Shown here piece by piece: positions 41,406-50,052 of a stretch of DNA of 64,000 nt. Under the pieces are notes generated by a model. It was not told the DNA's origin. It ran no database searches and saw only the letters and a list, made by a program, of their open reading frames with translations. The translations under genes and the position numbers were made by a program. The DNA comes from Embleya sp051903075 (GTDB taxonomy: Bacteria; Actinomycetota; Actinomycetes; Streptomycetales; Streptomycetaceae), in contig NZ_CP182422.1 in the NCBI RefSeq assembly GCF_051903075.1, positions 1,488,001 through 1,552,000 of the forward strand. The letters run 5' to 3'. The first letter of the stretch is position 1. Each line of letters begins with the position of its first letter.

Positions 41406-41418
41406 CTGATGGTCCGTC
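41406..41418. promoter_or_regulatory. Near-palindrome TGATG-GTC-CGTCA upstream of the ADP-ribosylglycohydrolase gene
   Basis: It differs by one base from the site upstream of etfBA (34531-34543). It lies 107 nt upstream of the ATG at 41299. Confidence 0.4.
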
Positions 41419-41626
41419 AGTCATCGCGTCGGGCGCCCTGCGTGCGCCGGAGTACGAGGGCGTACGCCACAATTCGGTACGGACCCGCGCGCACCACCTG
41501 TCCCTCTCCGGAGTGATGCTCCTCGCGCCGTGTCCAACTGCAAGACGTTTCCGCGCCGCGGCGGATACCGTCAACGATGATCACGCGATCGTCGGGACGT
41601 GCCGGACGTACCATCCGGCTCGTCCG

Positions 41627-41646
41627 AACGGGTGATAACGGGTGAT
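41627..41646 (+). repeat. 10-bp tandem direct repeat (AACGGGTGAT x2)
   Basis: Two perfect head-to-tail copies, one helical turn apart, about 200 nt upstream of the c-di-GMP gene start. Possible regulator site. Confidence 0.6.
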
Positions 41647-41841
41647 GTGGCTCGTTCACACGGCCGCTGGGGATTGTGGCCGGCTCGTCCGAGAGGCGAC
41701 CGCACCGACATTGCGCGGTGGCGGATCGCCCCCGAGGAGGAAAGGTGGGGCGGTGGATCGACCATCGTGGGCGCCGGGCATGTGGCTCCAGGCGTGCCGG
41801 GGAGCCGGCCGGCGCGCCCGGACCACCGTGGGGAGCACAGG

Positions 41842-44010
41842 GTGAGCGGCGGAACGGACGACGCACGCTTCGACGAGGCCGAGGGGTCGCTGAGCCGCTT
41901 CGCCCGGGACTGGGCCCGCGCCATCGAGGGCACCAGCTTCGTCCCGTTGAGCGGAGCCGAGATCGAGGAGTACCTGCGCGGGCAGGCCGAGCGCCTCGCC
42001 CAGGCGCTGCGTTCCGAACCGTTCGACCCCGCGATCGCGCGCGAGGTCGGCGCGTCGCTGGTCGGGCAACACTTCACCGGCAGCGGGACGCTGGAGCGCA
42101 CGCTGGGCCTGGTCGGCCCCTGGTGGCCCGTGCTGCGCGCCAAGGCCGCCGCACAGGGCCACGATCCCGACGCCTGGCTGGAGCGGGTCACCGCGCTCGC
42201 CGGGGCGCTCGCGGCGGGCTACGCGGAGGCGCTGCGGCGGCGCACGCTGGACGAGCAGGAGGCCATCCACGCCGCCGTCCTGGTCGCGCGGGACAACGCC
42301 GAACACGCGCTGCACACGAGCGAGGCGCGTTTTCGGGCGGTCTTCGACCAAGCCGCGATCGGCATCGGGATCGGCGACGTCGACGGCAACGTGATCGATG
42401 TGAACCAGGCGATGACGACCATGTTCGCGGCCAGTGTCGAGGAGATGTGCAAGCGGCAGGTCCGCGAGTTCATGCACGCCGGCGACACCGACCACATGTG
42501 GAAGCTCTACGACGAGCTGGTCACCGGCGAGCGGGATCACTTCGCGCTGGAGAAGCAGTTCGAGAACGCCGACGGCGAGACGTTGTGGACACACCTGTCG
42601 CTGTCCCTGGTCCGCGACTCCAAGGGCAACCCCGAGTACCAGGTCTGCATGCTGGAGGACGTCACCGACCGCCACCGCCTGCACACCCGGCTGCGCCACC
42701 AGGCGATGCACGACCAACTCACCGGGCTGCCCAACCGCGCGCTGTTCGTCGAACGACTGACCGCGGCCTTCGAACACCCGGGCCCGGGCGATCGGGTCGG
42801 CCTGTGCTACCTGGACCTGGACGGGTTCAAGGTGGTCAACGACAGCCTCGGGCACGACGTGGGCGACCAGTTGCTGGTCGCGGTCGCCCGGCGGCTGAGC
42901 CGGTACGCGGGCCAGGCCGGGCATCTGATGGCGCGGATGGGCGGCGACGAGTTCGTCATCCTGGTCGAGCACTCCACCGGGACCGGCCAGGTGGTGGCGC
43001 TCGCCGACGGCGTATTCGCCGCGCTGCGCGAGCCGTTCCGGATCCGCGGCCACGATCTGACGGTCACCGCGAGCATCGGCATCGTCGAGCGGCCGGTGGC
43101 CGGCACCAGCCCGGCGGACACGCTGCGGGCGGCCGACATAACGCTGTACTGGGCCAAGTCCGACGGCCGCGGCCGGTGGACGGTGTTCGACACCGACCGC
43201 AACGACCGCGAGGTGGCGCGCTACACGCTGTCCGCGGAGATGCCCGCCGCGCTGCATCACGGCGAGTTCTACGTCGACTACCAGCCGCTGGTGTCCCTCG
43301 CCGACGGCGGCGTGCTGGGTGTCGAGGCGCTGGTGCGCTGGCGCCATCCGCGCAACGGCCTGGTCGGACCGGACCGCTTCATCGGCCTGGCCGAGGAGAC
43401 CGGCCTGATCGTGCCGCTGGGCATGCACGTGCTGGAACAGGCCTGCCGCGAGGCGCGCCGCTGGCAGGACCTGGAGCCGGACAGCGCGCCGTTCATCAGC
43501 GTCAACCTGGCCGAACGCCAGTGCCGCGAACCGGGCCTGGTCCGGCAGGTGGAGCGGGTACTGGCCGAGACCGGCCTGGATCCGGGCCGGCTGCAATTCG
43601 AGCTGACCGAGAGTCAGATCATGTCCACCGACGGTGGTCCGCTGGAACGGCTGCGCGAACTGGCCGCGATGGGCATCCGGATCGCGATCGACGACTTCGG
43701 CACCGGCTACTCGAACCTGGCCTATCTGCGCCGACTGCCGGTGTGCGAACTCAAGATCGCGGGCTCGTTCGTCGAGGGCCTGCGCCAGCCCGGCGACTCG
43801 GACCCGGTGGACGGGCGGATCGTGGCCTCGCTGGTCGAGCTGGCGCACGCGATCGGGCTCACCGTGACGGCCGAGGGCATCGAGACGGCGGTCCAGGCGG
43901 AGCGGCTGCGGGCGATCGGGTGCGACGCGGGGCAGGGGTGGTACTTCTCCCGCCCGGGCCCGCCGGACCGCATCGAGGGCATGCTGGCGGGGGTCAAGGA
44001 GCCCGGTTGA
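41842..44010 (+). CDS. PAS-GGDEF-EAL c-di-GMP synthase/phosphodiesterase
   Basis: 722 residues from GTG 41842, with GGGGAG at 41830-41835. Residues 1-160 are an unassigned helical region (SLSRFARDWARAIEGT). A PAS/PAC domain covers about 165-285 (RFRAVFDQAAIGIGIGDVDGNVIDVNQAM). The GGDEF domain has intact GGDEF at 367-371. The EAL domain has GVEALVRW at 493-500, SVNLAERQ, DDFGTGYSNLAYLRRLP and TAEGIET, so both activities look possible. There is no membrane segment. The architecture is like RmdA-type proteins that tune c-di-GMP, and through BldD-type control, development in Streptomyces; orthology is not claimed. Confidence 0.93.
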   Translation: MSGGTDDARFDEAEGSLSRFARDWARAIEGTSFVPLSGAEIEEYLRGQAERLAQALRSEPFDPAIAREVGASLVGQHFTGSGTLERTLGLVGPWWPVLRAKAAAQGHDPDAWLERVTALAGALAAGYAEALRRRTLDEQEAIHAAVLVARDNAEHALHTSEARFRAVFDQAAIGIGIGDVDGNVIDVNQAMTTMFAASVEEMCKRQVREFMHAGDTDHMWKLYDELVTGERDHFALEKQFENADGETLWTHLSLSLVRDSKGNPEYQVCMLEDVTDRHRLHTRLRHQAMHDQLTGLPNRALFVERLTAAFEHPGPGDRVGLCYLDLDGFKVVNDSLGHDVGDQLLVAVARRLSRYAGQAGHLMARMGGDEFVILVEHSTGTGQVVALADGVFAALREPFRIRGHDLTVTASIGIVERPVAGTSPADTLRAADITLYWAKSDGRGRWTVFDTDRNDREVARYTLSAEMPAALHHGEFYVDYQPLVSLADGGVLGVEALVRWRHPRNGLVGPDRFIGLAEETGLIVPLGMHVLEQACREARRWQDLEPDSAPFISVNLAERQCREPGLVRQVERVLAETGLDPGRLQFELTESQIMSTDGGPLERLRELAAMGIRIAIDDFGTGYSNLAYLRRLPVCELKIAGSFVEGLRQPGDSDPVDGRIVASLVELAHAIGLTVTAEGIETAVQAERLRAIGCDAGQGWYFSRPGPPDRIEGMLAGVKEPG

Positions 44011-44168
44011 GGGGTGGGGCGGTCGATTGCCGGCCGTCATACCCGTAATACCTCCGAGCCAGTCCGGAAGGCGGCTCCGCGGCGGGATGCGTGCCGGTGG
44101 GGGCGGTGCGTAGCTTCGGTGCCGGGGCCGGGTCGGGCATCGACCCGCCCGGACGGCGGAGGTACGGC

Positions 44169-45473
44169 GTGCCTAGTGTTGATCTTGTGCGGGAGGGAAG
44201 CGGGGGCCGATTCGGATCGGTATTGGGCACACTGACCCGTACGCTCCGTGACGACCTGTGGACGGCGGGGCCCGATCCGCTGCCGCGTGCCTGGCGCGAC
44301 TGGCAGCCGGCGCTGGTGCTGCTGGTCGCGTTCGTGGTGTTCCCGATCGGGATCGTGAGCATCAACCAGGCCGTCTGGCAGTACGGCCTGGGCCAGGGGC
44401 TCGGGGTGGTGCTGGGCGCGATCCCGGCCCTGGCGGTCGTCTGCGCCGTACACCGGCCGGTGCGGGCCTGGTGGGCGGTGACCGTGACGATGGTCCTGGT
44501 CGCGGTGCTCGCCAAGCCGCACGGGCCGCAGATGTACCCGTGGACCGGCAGCGGCCTCGCGCTGCACGCCGCCGTGTTGTTCGTGCTGGCGCTGCGGATG
44601 CGCCCGCGGATCGCGGCCGAGGCGCTGGGGATCAGCGTGCTGGCGGGGGCGGTGTGCACCGTGGCCGCGTCGCCCGTGCACAACCCCGATCTGTACCAGG
44701 CCACGCTGATCCTGTGCGTCACGGTGCTGGTCGGTACGTCGCTGCGCGGGCGCAGGGTGGCTCGGACCCAGTTGGTGGCGCAGGCCGAACTCACCGCCGA
44801 GGAACGGGCCAGGCGCACCCTTCTGGAGGAACGCACCCGGATCGCCCGCGAGTTGCACGACGTGGTCGCCCATCACATGTCGGTGATCTCGATCCAGGCG
44901 CAGGTGGCGCCGCATCTGGTGGCCGAGCCGTCCGAGGCGTTGCGGGAGAACCTGATCGGCATCCGGGCGAACGCGGTGGACGCGCTCGCCGAACTGCGCC
45001 GGGTGCTGGGCGTTTTGCGCTCCGAGGACGACCTGTCGACCGCGATGCGGCACGTCCCGCAGCCGACCCTGGACCGGCTGGACGAGTTGGTCGACAACGT
45101 GCGCGGCGCCGGCCTCGACGTGGAAACCCGGATCACCGGCGAGCGCCGGGCGTTGTCGCCGGGGGTCGAGTTGTCCGCGTTCCGGATCGTGCAGGAGGCG
45201 CTCAGCAACGTGCTGCGGCACGCGCCCGGGGCGGCGATCCGGGTGGAGGTGGGGTATCAGGCCACGGGGTTGGCGCTGCGGGTGGCCAATACGGCGCCGC
45301 CGGCGGCGGTTGGCGTGGCCGAGGCCGCCGGGGCGGGGACGGCGGGTGGCGGGCACGGGTTGCTCGGCATGCGGGAGCGGGTGGCCATGCTGGGGGGCGA
45401 GTTCGCCGACGGGCCGATTCCCGGCGGCGGTTACGAGGTGGTGGCACGGCTGCCGCTGGGGAGTGGTTCGTGA
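44169..45473 (+). CDS. Sensor histidine kinase (NarL-type two-component system)
   Basis: 434 residues from GTG 44169 (GGAGG at 44158-44162). Five or so transmembrane helices fill residues 45-190. The HisKA_3 dimerisation domain has RIARELHDVVAHHMSVISIQ, with phospho-acceptor His230. The HATPase domain follows (FRIVQEALSNVLRHAPGA, GHGLLGMRERVAMLGG). The kinase autophosphorylates and passes phosphate to the response regulator encoded 13 nt downstream. The sensed signal is unknown; there is almost no extracellular loop, so membrane or intramembrane sensing is likely. Confidence 0.93.
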   Translation: MPSVDLVREGSGGRFGSVLGTLTRTLRDDLWTAGPDPLPRAWRDWQPALVLLVAFVVFPIGIVSINQAVWQYGLGQGLGVVLGAIPALAVVCAVHRPVRAWWAVTVTMVLVAVLAKPHGPQMYPWTGSGLALHAAVLFVLALRMRPRIAAEALGISVLAGAVCTVAASPVHNPDLYQATLILCVTVLVGTSLRGRRVARTQLVAQAELTAEERARRTLLEERTRIARELHDVVAHHMSVISIQAQVAPHLVAEPSEALRENLIGIRANAVDALAELRRVLGVLRSEDDLSTAMRHVPQPTLDRLDELVDNVRGAGLDVETRITGERRALSPGVELSAFRIVQEALSNVLRHAPGAAIRVEVGYQATGLALRVANTAPPAAVGVAEAAGAGTAGGGHGLLGMRERVAMLGGEFADGPIPGGGYEVVARLPLGSGS

Positions 45474-45486
45474 GGGGGAACGGTTC

Positions 45487-46155
45487 GTGACCGTGCGGGT
45501 GTTGATCGCCGACGACCAGGTGATGGTCCGGCAGGGGTTCACCGTGCTGCTGAACGCCGAGCCCGACATCGAGGTGGTCGGCCAGGCGGTGGACGGCCTC
45601 GACGCGGTCGCGATGGTCGCCGAACTGGCCCCCGACGTGGTGCTGATGGACATCCGGATGCCGCGCCTGGGCGGCATCGAGGCCACCCGCCGCATCACCG
45701 GCCCCGCCGACGGCGCGGCCAAGGTCCTCGTACTGACCACCTTCGACCTGGACGAGTACGTGTACGAGGCGCTGCGCGCGGGGGCGTCGGGCTTCCTCCT
45801 CAAGGACGCCTCGGCCGAGGAACTGGCCCACGCGGTACGGGTGGTGGCCGCCGGCGACGCCCTGTTGGCGCCCAACCTCACCAAACGCCTGATCGGCGAG
45901 TACGCCCGCCTGGCCGGCGCTCCGAGGATTCCCGTCAAGGGCCGGCTCGGCGACCTGACCGAACGCGAGACCGAGGTCCTGTCCCTGATCGCCCAGGGCC
46001 TGTCCAACGCCGAGATCGCCGCCGGCCTGGTGGTGGCCGAACAGACGGTGAAGACCCATGTGGGCCGGATCCTCGTCAAGCTGTCCCTGCGCGATCGCAC
46101 CCAGGCGGCGGTGTACGCCTACGAATCCGGCCTGATCCGCCCGACGGGATACTGA
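45487..46155 (+). CDS. NarL/FixJ-family response regulator
   Basis: 222 residues from GTG 45487, with AGGGGGA overlapping the end of the kinase gene. The receiver domain has Asp9/Asp10, phospho-acceptor Asp55 (VVLMDIRMP) and Lys105 (LLKDAS). The LuxR-type HTH is LTERETEVLSLIAQGLSNAEIAAGLVVAEQTVKTHVGRIL. It is the cognate partner of the kinase at 44169. Confidence 0.95.
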   Translation: MTVRVLIADDQVMVRQGFTVLLNAEPDIEVVGQAVDGLDAVAMVAELAPDVVLMDIRMPRLGGIEATRRITGPADGAAKVLVLTTFDLDEYVYEALRAGASGFLLKDASAEELAHAVRVVAAGDALLAPNLTKRLIGEYARLAGAPRIPVKGRLGDLTERETEVLSLIAQGLSNAEIAAGLVVAEQTVKTHVGRILVKLSLRDRTQAAVYAYESGLIRPTGY

Positions 46156-46276
46156 GCCGCGGCACGGGCGCGGTCGGGCGCCGTCGGGCCCGGTCGGGCG
46201 CGCGGCGCAGGCACGGTGCGGTGTCGGTCGGGTCGGTTAGCGTGTCGCCGCGAACCGACAGCCATGGGAGACACTG

Positions 46277-47740
46277 ATGCCCCCGCCGCCCCGCCGACTG
46301 CCCGGCATCGCGCTGCCCCGCAGGCCGCCCGCCGCACCCCCGGCGCCCCGCCCAGCGCCGCCCGCCAATCCGGCCGACGCGGCCTGGTCCGCGCTCCGGG
46401 CCCACATGGCGAGCATGGCCCGCGAGACGAAGGCCCCACACGACGAAACGGCGGCCCGCGGCCCGGCCCCTCTCCCGAGGCCCGCTCCCGGTAGGCACCC
46501 CAAGCCCGGCCTCGCGACGGTCGTGGTCCGCTCGCGTCCCGGCGACGCCGACGGGCTGGCCCGAGTACTCCGAGACGCGGACCGGGTGGTGTTGCAGGAG
46601 GCCGCCGAGCACTGGGGCGAGGTGGTCTCCGCCACCGGTGGGACGGATCGGGAGGCGGCCGAGCGGGCGATCCGGACGGTGTATCGGGCCGCCGGGATGG
46701 CGGAGCCCGAGCGGGTGGTCTGGTACGACTCGCCACTCACGGCGGCGGTCGCGGCGGCGGTGGCCTCCGGTACGTGCCGGCCGGCGGACCTGGCCGCCAC
46801 GCGGTTGTCGGTGAAGGTGCCCGGGCGGCCCGGGCGGCCCGTCCAGGAGCGGTTGTGGAGCGGGCCGTGGCAGGCCGCCAAGGCCGAGGCAAGCGCGGCG
46901 CTCGGCGCGGCCGGTTGGCAACTCGCCTGGAACGAGGGCGCGTCGCGGTTGTGGGAGCCCACCCGCGAGTTGACCGAGCGGATCCGCGAGGCCGTACACG
47001 CCGGCGTCGGCGCGACGGACCCCTCGGTACGCACCCCCACCAGGCGCGCCGCCTCCGTCCCGGGCCGATGGGACGTCGCCGACAGGGTCCGCGCGACCAC
47101 GTACAGCGCCCTCGGCGGCCAGTTCGACGGGGCCTGGCTGGCGGTTTTCGACGGACTGCGGAGGTGTTTCCCCGAGTTCGACTTCCCCGTCGTGGCCGAA
47201 CTGGGCGAGGTGGCCCGCCACGTCGGCTGGTGGTGGCCCTACGAGCGGGTCGCCCTCGTCAGCGAACGGCCCATCGTCATGCACCGCGACGACCACTCTC
47301 GGCTGCACCACGGCGACGGCCCCGCGCTCACCTACGCCGACGGCTTCGCGCTGCACGCGTGGCGCGGGATGCCCGTACCGGCCGACTTCGTCGGTGGCCT
47401 GGGTCCCGGTGGCAGCCGGCTGACCGCACGGGCCATCCGGACCGAACACAACGCCGAACTGCGCCGGGTGATGCTGGAGATCTACGGCTACGACCGCTAC
47501 CTGCGCGAGGTGGGCGCGCAGCCGCTCGATCGGGACGAGACCGGCGTGTTGTGGGAGATCGATCTCGACGACGACGAACCGATCGTGATGGTCGAGGTGC
47601 TGAACTCCACCCCCGAGCCCGACGGCAGCGTCCGCACCTACTGGTTGCGGGTGCCGCCGGACACCGAGACCGCCCGCGAGGGCGTGGCCTGGACGTTCGG
47701 CCTGGGCCCGGACGACTACCGCCCGCTGCGCGAGACCTGA
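46277..47740 (+). CDS. DUF6745-domain protein
   Basis: 487 residues, ATG 46277 with GGGAGA upstream. The N-terminal 70 residues are Pro/Arg-rich and disordered. The rest fits the DUF6745 family, with LHHGDGPALTYADGFALHAWRGMPVP as the characteristic segment, plus WWWPYERVALVSERP and a C-terminal DRYLREVGAQPLDRDETGVLWEI. The family is common in actinomycetes and has no assigned function. No signal peptide. It is convergent with the DUF1152 gene, 13 nt apart. Confidence 0.82.
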   Translation: MPPPPRRLPGIALPRRPPAAPPAPRPAPPANPADAAWSALRAHMASMARETKAPHDETAARGPAPLPRPAPGRHPKPGLATVVVRSRPGDADGLARVLRDADRVVLQEAAEHWGEVVSATGGTDREAAERAIRTVYRAAGMAEPERVVWYDSPLTAAVAAAVASGTCRPADLAATRLSVKVPGRPGRPVQERLWSGPWQAAKAEASAALGAAGWQLAWNEGASRLWEPTRELTERIREAVHAGVGATDPSVRTPTRRAASVPGRWDVADRVRATTYSALGGQFDGAWLAVFDGLRRCFPEFDFPVVAELGEVARHVGWWWPYERVALVSERPIVMHRDDHSRLHHGDGPALTYADGFALHAWRGMPVPADFVGGLGPGGSRLTARAIRTEHNAELRRVMLEIYGYDRYLREVGAQPLDRDETGVLWEIDLDDDEPIVMVEVLNSTPEPDGSVRTYWLRVPPDTETAREGVAWTFGLGPDDYRPLRET

Positions 47741-47753
47741 CGACCGGCCGGCC

Positions 47754-48713
47754 TCAGTGCGGGATCGCCTGCCGGGGCCGGGTCGACGGCAACTCGTCGC
47801 GGAACTCCGCTATGCGCGACGCGACCTCCCAGATGTTGCGGGTGCTCTCCAACCGGTCGAGATAGAGCGAGCGTTCGGCCAGACCGACCAGGTCGACGGT
47901 GAAGTACACGCTCATCAGCGGATTGATGAACAGCTCGCTGTTCCCGGTGCGTTCGGTGAAGTGCGCGTCGCCGAACCGGCCGGTCAGCGCCGCGCCCACC
48001 GAACCCTGCACGATGCTCGGGCGGCGCGGGGTGACCCGATTCGCGTAGGCCACCGCGTCCAGGAACAGCGTGCCCTCCCGCGATTCGCGCGGGATGGACA
48101 ACGCGCCGAGATAGTGGCCCGACCGGCTGAGCGCGGCCAGGTTCTCCAACACCTGTGCGTGGCAGATCCCGTGGTAGGCGTCGATCCCGAACCCGAGCGA
48201 GGCCACCAGCCGGACCGATACGTCCACCCCGGCCACCGCCGCCAGGCTGGTCATGTCCTCCTCCGGCGTGCCGAGAGACGCCTCGTCGCCGCGCATCAGG
48301 ATGTCGGTCCCGCCGTCGACCAACACGATCGCGTCGATGTCCAAGTCGTGGACCAGGCGCCGGTACAGCGCCCGCAGCGGCTTCGCCCCGGTCTTCGCGA
48401 AGGCGTACACCGTGTCCGGAAAGCCGTTGCGCGACAACCACATCGCCAGCGCCCGCTCCGGGAAGTAGTCGTCGTTCCCGGGGGTATCCGCCCGCACCGC
48501 CGCCAGGCCCGGCATCACCCGTACCGAGGACGGCAGGTGATCCACCGTCACGAACGACAGATTGGCGAAGTGCACCCGCTTGCCCAGATCCGTCAACGCG
48601 ATGCCGAGCGGCAGCCCGGCGAACACGTCGAATCCACCGCCCGCCCCGGCGATCAGCACCGAGCGGGCATCGCGGAGGCGGGCGAAGAGCGGAGGTTCGG
48701 CAAGTGTGAACAC
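47754..48713 (-). CDS. DUF1152-domain protein
   Basis: 319 residues from GTG 48713. VLIAGAGGGFDVFAGLPLGIAL is a Rossmann-like Gly-rich start, then NLSFVTVD, DIDAIVLVDGGTDILMRGDE and SLGFGIDAYHGICHAQVLENLAAL, matching DUF1152. The function is unknown; the fold suggests a nucleotide- or sugar-binding cytoplasmic enzyme. No SD is seen. On the minus strand TTGACC (48750-48745) and TACGGT (48725-48720) could make a promoter with a 19-nt spacer and a nearly leaderless transcript. Confidence 0.8.
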   Translation of the reverse strand: MFTLAEPPLFARLRDARSVLIAGAGGGFDVFAGLPLGIALTDLGKRVHFANLSFVTVDHLPSSVRVMPGLAAVRADTPGNDDYFPERALAMWLSRNGFPDTVYAFAKTGAKPLRALYRRLVHDLDIDAIVLVDGGTDILMRGDEASLGTPEEDMTSLAAVAGVDVSVRLVASLGFGIDAYHGICHAQVLENLAALSRSGHYLGALSIPRESREGTLFLDAVAYANRVTPRRPSIVQGSVGAALTGRFGDAHFTERTGNSELFINPLMSVYFTVDLVGLAERSLYLDRLESTRNIWEVASRIAEFRDELPSTRPRQAIPH

Positions 48714-48852
48714 GGCCGGACCGTACCAAGGTGATCAGCACAAAGGTCAACACATTTGAGCCATACCGCAAGAGTCCCCGGGTGCCCCCGTCCGGACGCG
48801 GATGTGCTCGGGGCCGAGACTCGGCGCCCGAGGCTCGCCGCCGCGCCGGCCG

Positions 48853-49029
48853 CTATCGCGTCGGTCGTACCGGGACGGCGGAGGAGCGAAAGCCGCACTC
48901 CCCGCACTGGAACAGGTCCGGACCCTCCGCGTGCCAGTCGTGCGGCGTGGCGTCCCAGTGTTCGAAGGAGTTCTTCCAATCCTTCCGGGGCGGCCTGCTC
49001 TTTCGCGGAGGATCGTATTCCTGCGCCAT
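48853..49029 (-). CDS. Small hydrophilic protein with a CxxC pair
   Basis: 58 residues from ATG 49029, which has a very strong AGGGAGG 8 nt upstream. That is the main reason to accept this short gene. It is rich in Arg, Lys and Trp (PPRKSRPPRKDWKNSFEHWD), with HDWHAEGPDLFQCGECGFRSS. One CxxC plus nearby His residues could bind a metal. Not recognised; function unknown. Confidence 0.6.
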   Translation of the reverse strand: MAQEYDPPRKSRPPRKDWKNSFEHWDATPHDWHAEGPDLFQCGECGFRSSAVPVRPTR

Positions 49030-49098
49030 GATCGCGCCTCCCTTCGAAGGTTCCGGTCCGTGTCGATACCTACCCACACGGAGCGTATTCGACCTCGG

Positions 49099-49791
49099 TC
49101 AGGGAGTGAGGGCGGCCATCCGCAATTCCACGACCAGCGTGTTGATCGCCGCCCGGTCCGGGCGGTCGGGGAGCACCGAGGCCACGGCGTCGAGGCCGGC
49201 CTTCTCGTGTTCGAAGCGCGCGGCGAACGCCGGCGGGTCCTCGACGGCCAGCCGGCCCGCGGCGAACAGGTCCTCGCGCTGCGCGCCGACGTCCAGGATC
49301 AACTCGCCGGTGGCGAGCAGGCGTTGGGCCTGGATCAGCAGGCGCAGACAGTGTCGGCCGTGTTTGGCGGTACGTCGGGCGGTGTCCGCGGAGAAGCCGT
49401 CCTTGCCCGCCTCGTGCCGTCCGAGCAGGCGTTTGGCCTGCTGGAGCGCATAACCGCCGTAGGCCGACCGGACGTACTCCGTGGACAGAAACTTCCCCCG
49501 CAGGGCCCGGAGTCGGCGACCGGCCTCGGTCTCGACCCGATACTCCGGAAGCCACAACAGCTCGGTCACCGTCGGGTTGCACTTGAGCGCGAGCGAGCAG
49601 TACTTGCCCAGTTCGTGCATCGTCACGTCGGGCTTGGTGGTCACCCGCGAGCGGCCGGCCGCCGCCGCGCCGTCCAGGCCCAGCACCTCCCGCGAGTCCG
49701 CGAGGAAGACGCCGAGCAGGTCCTCGTCGGAGCTCTCGGTGGCCAACCCGTAGGCGGTCGACCCGACCACCCCCATCAACAACGTACGCAT
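49099..49791 (-). CDS. RlaP-like DNA-polymerase-beta-superfamily nucleotidyltransferase
   Basis: 230 residues from ATG 49791 (GAGGT upstream). VVGSTAYGLATESSDEDLLGVFL is the GS-x-D-x-D catalytic motif of the minimal nucleotidyltransferase family (RlaP/YcgL-like, PF10127 type). KCNPTVTELLWLPEY and a helical C-terminal half (HCLRLLIQAQRLLATGEL) are also typical. Some relatives sit with RNA ligases and modify RNA ends; no ligase is adjacent here. Substrate unknown. Confidence 0.82.
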   Translation of the reverse strand: MRTLLMGVVGSTAYGLATESSDEDLLGVFLADSREVLGLDGAAAAGRSRVTTKPDVTMHELGKYCSLALKCNPTVTELLWLPEYRVETEAGRRLRALRGKFLSTEYVRSAYGGYALQQAKRLLGRHEAGKDGFSADTARRTAKHGRHCLRLLIQAQRLLATGELILDVGAQREDLFAAGRLAVEDPPAFAARFEHEKAGLDAVASVLPDRPDRAAINTLVVELRMAALTP

Positions 49792-49941
49792 CCCGCCGAC
49801 CTCGCTTCCCCGTGACCGTCCCCCCGAGCCCGCAGTATCCGACACCGCGCACCCGATGCGAATCCCGTTTTCCGGCCCGGCCGACTCACCGGCGTCGGCC
49901 GTCACGCCGCGAAGAAGTTTCGAGAAGCCGCACAAATGATC

Positions 49942-49970
49942 TTGCCAGATACCCCTAGGGGGTATAACTT
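49942..49970 (+). promoter_or_regulatory. CsoR-type operator inside a promoter
   Basis: ATACCCC-TAG-GGGGTAT (49949-49965) is a perfect inverted repeat of the kind bound by CsoR copper sensors. It lies between TTGCCA (49942-49947) and TAACTT (49965-49970), a 17-nt-spaced promoter. Copper would relieve repression (known for CsoR; assignment here is inference). Confidence 0.7.
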
Positions 49971-50052
49971 CATCCTCGTGGCCGACGCCGCCGGCCGCCG
50001 ACGAAGAGACCGAACACCTCGAACAGCACGCACATCGCTCAGGGAGACCGTC

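Larger units (their letters stand above)
41300..41841. other. Long intergenic region between ADP-ribosylglycohydrolase and GGDEF/EAL genes
   Basis: 542 bp without a supportable gene. It contains the palindrome-like CTGATGG-T-CCGTCAG (41405-41419) and a 10-bp tandem direct repeat (41627-41646). Open frames exist here but lack SDs and typical codon bias. Confidence 0.55.
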
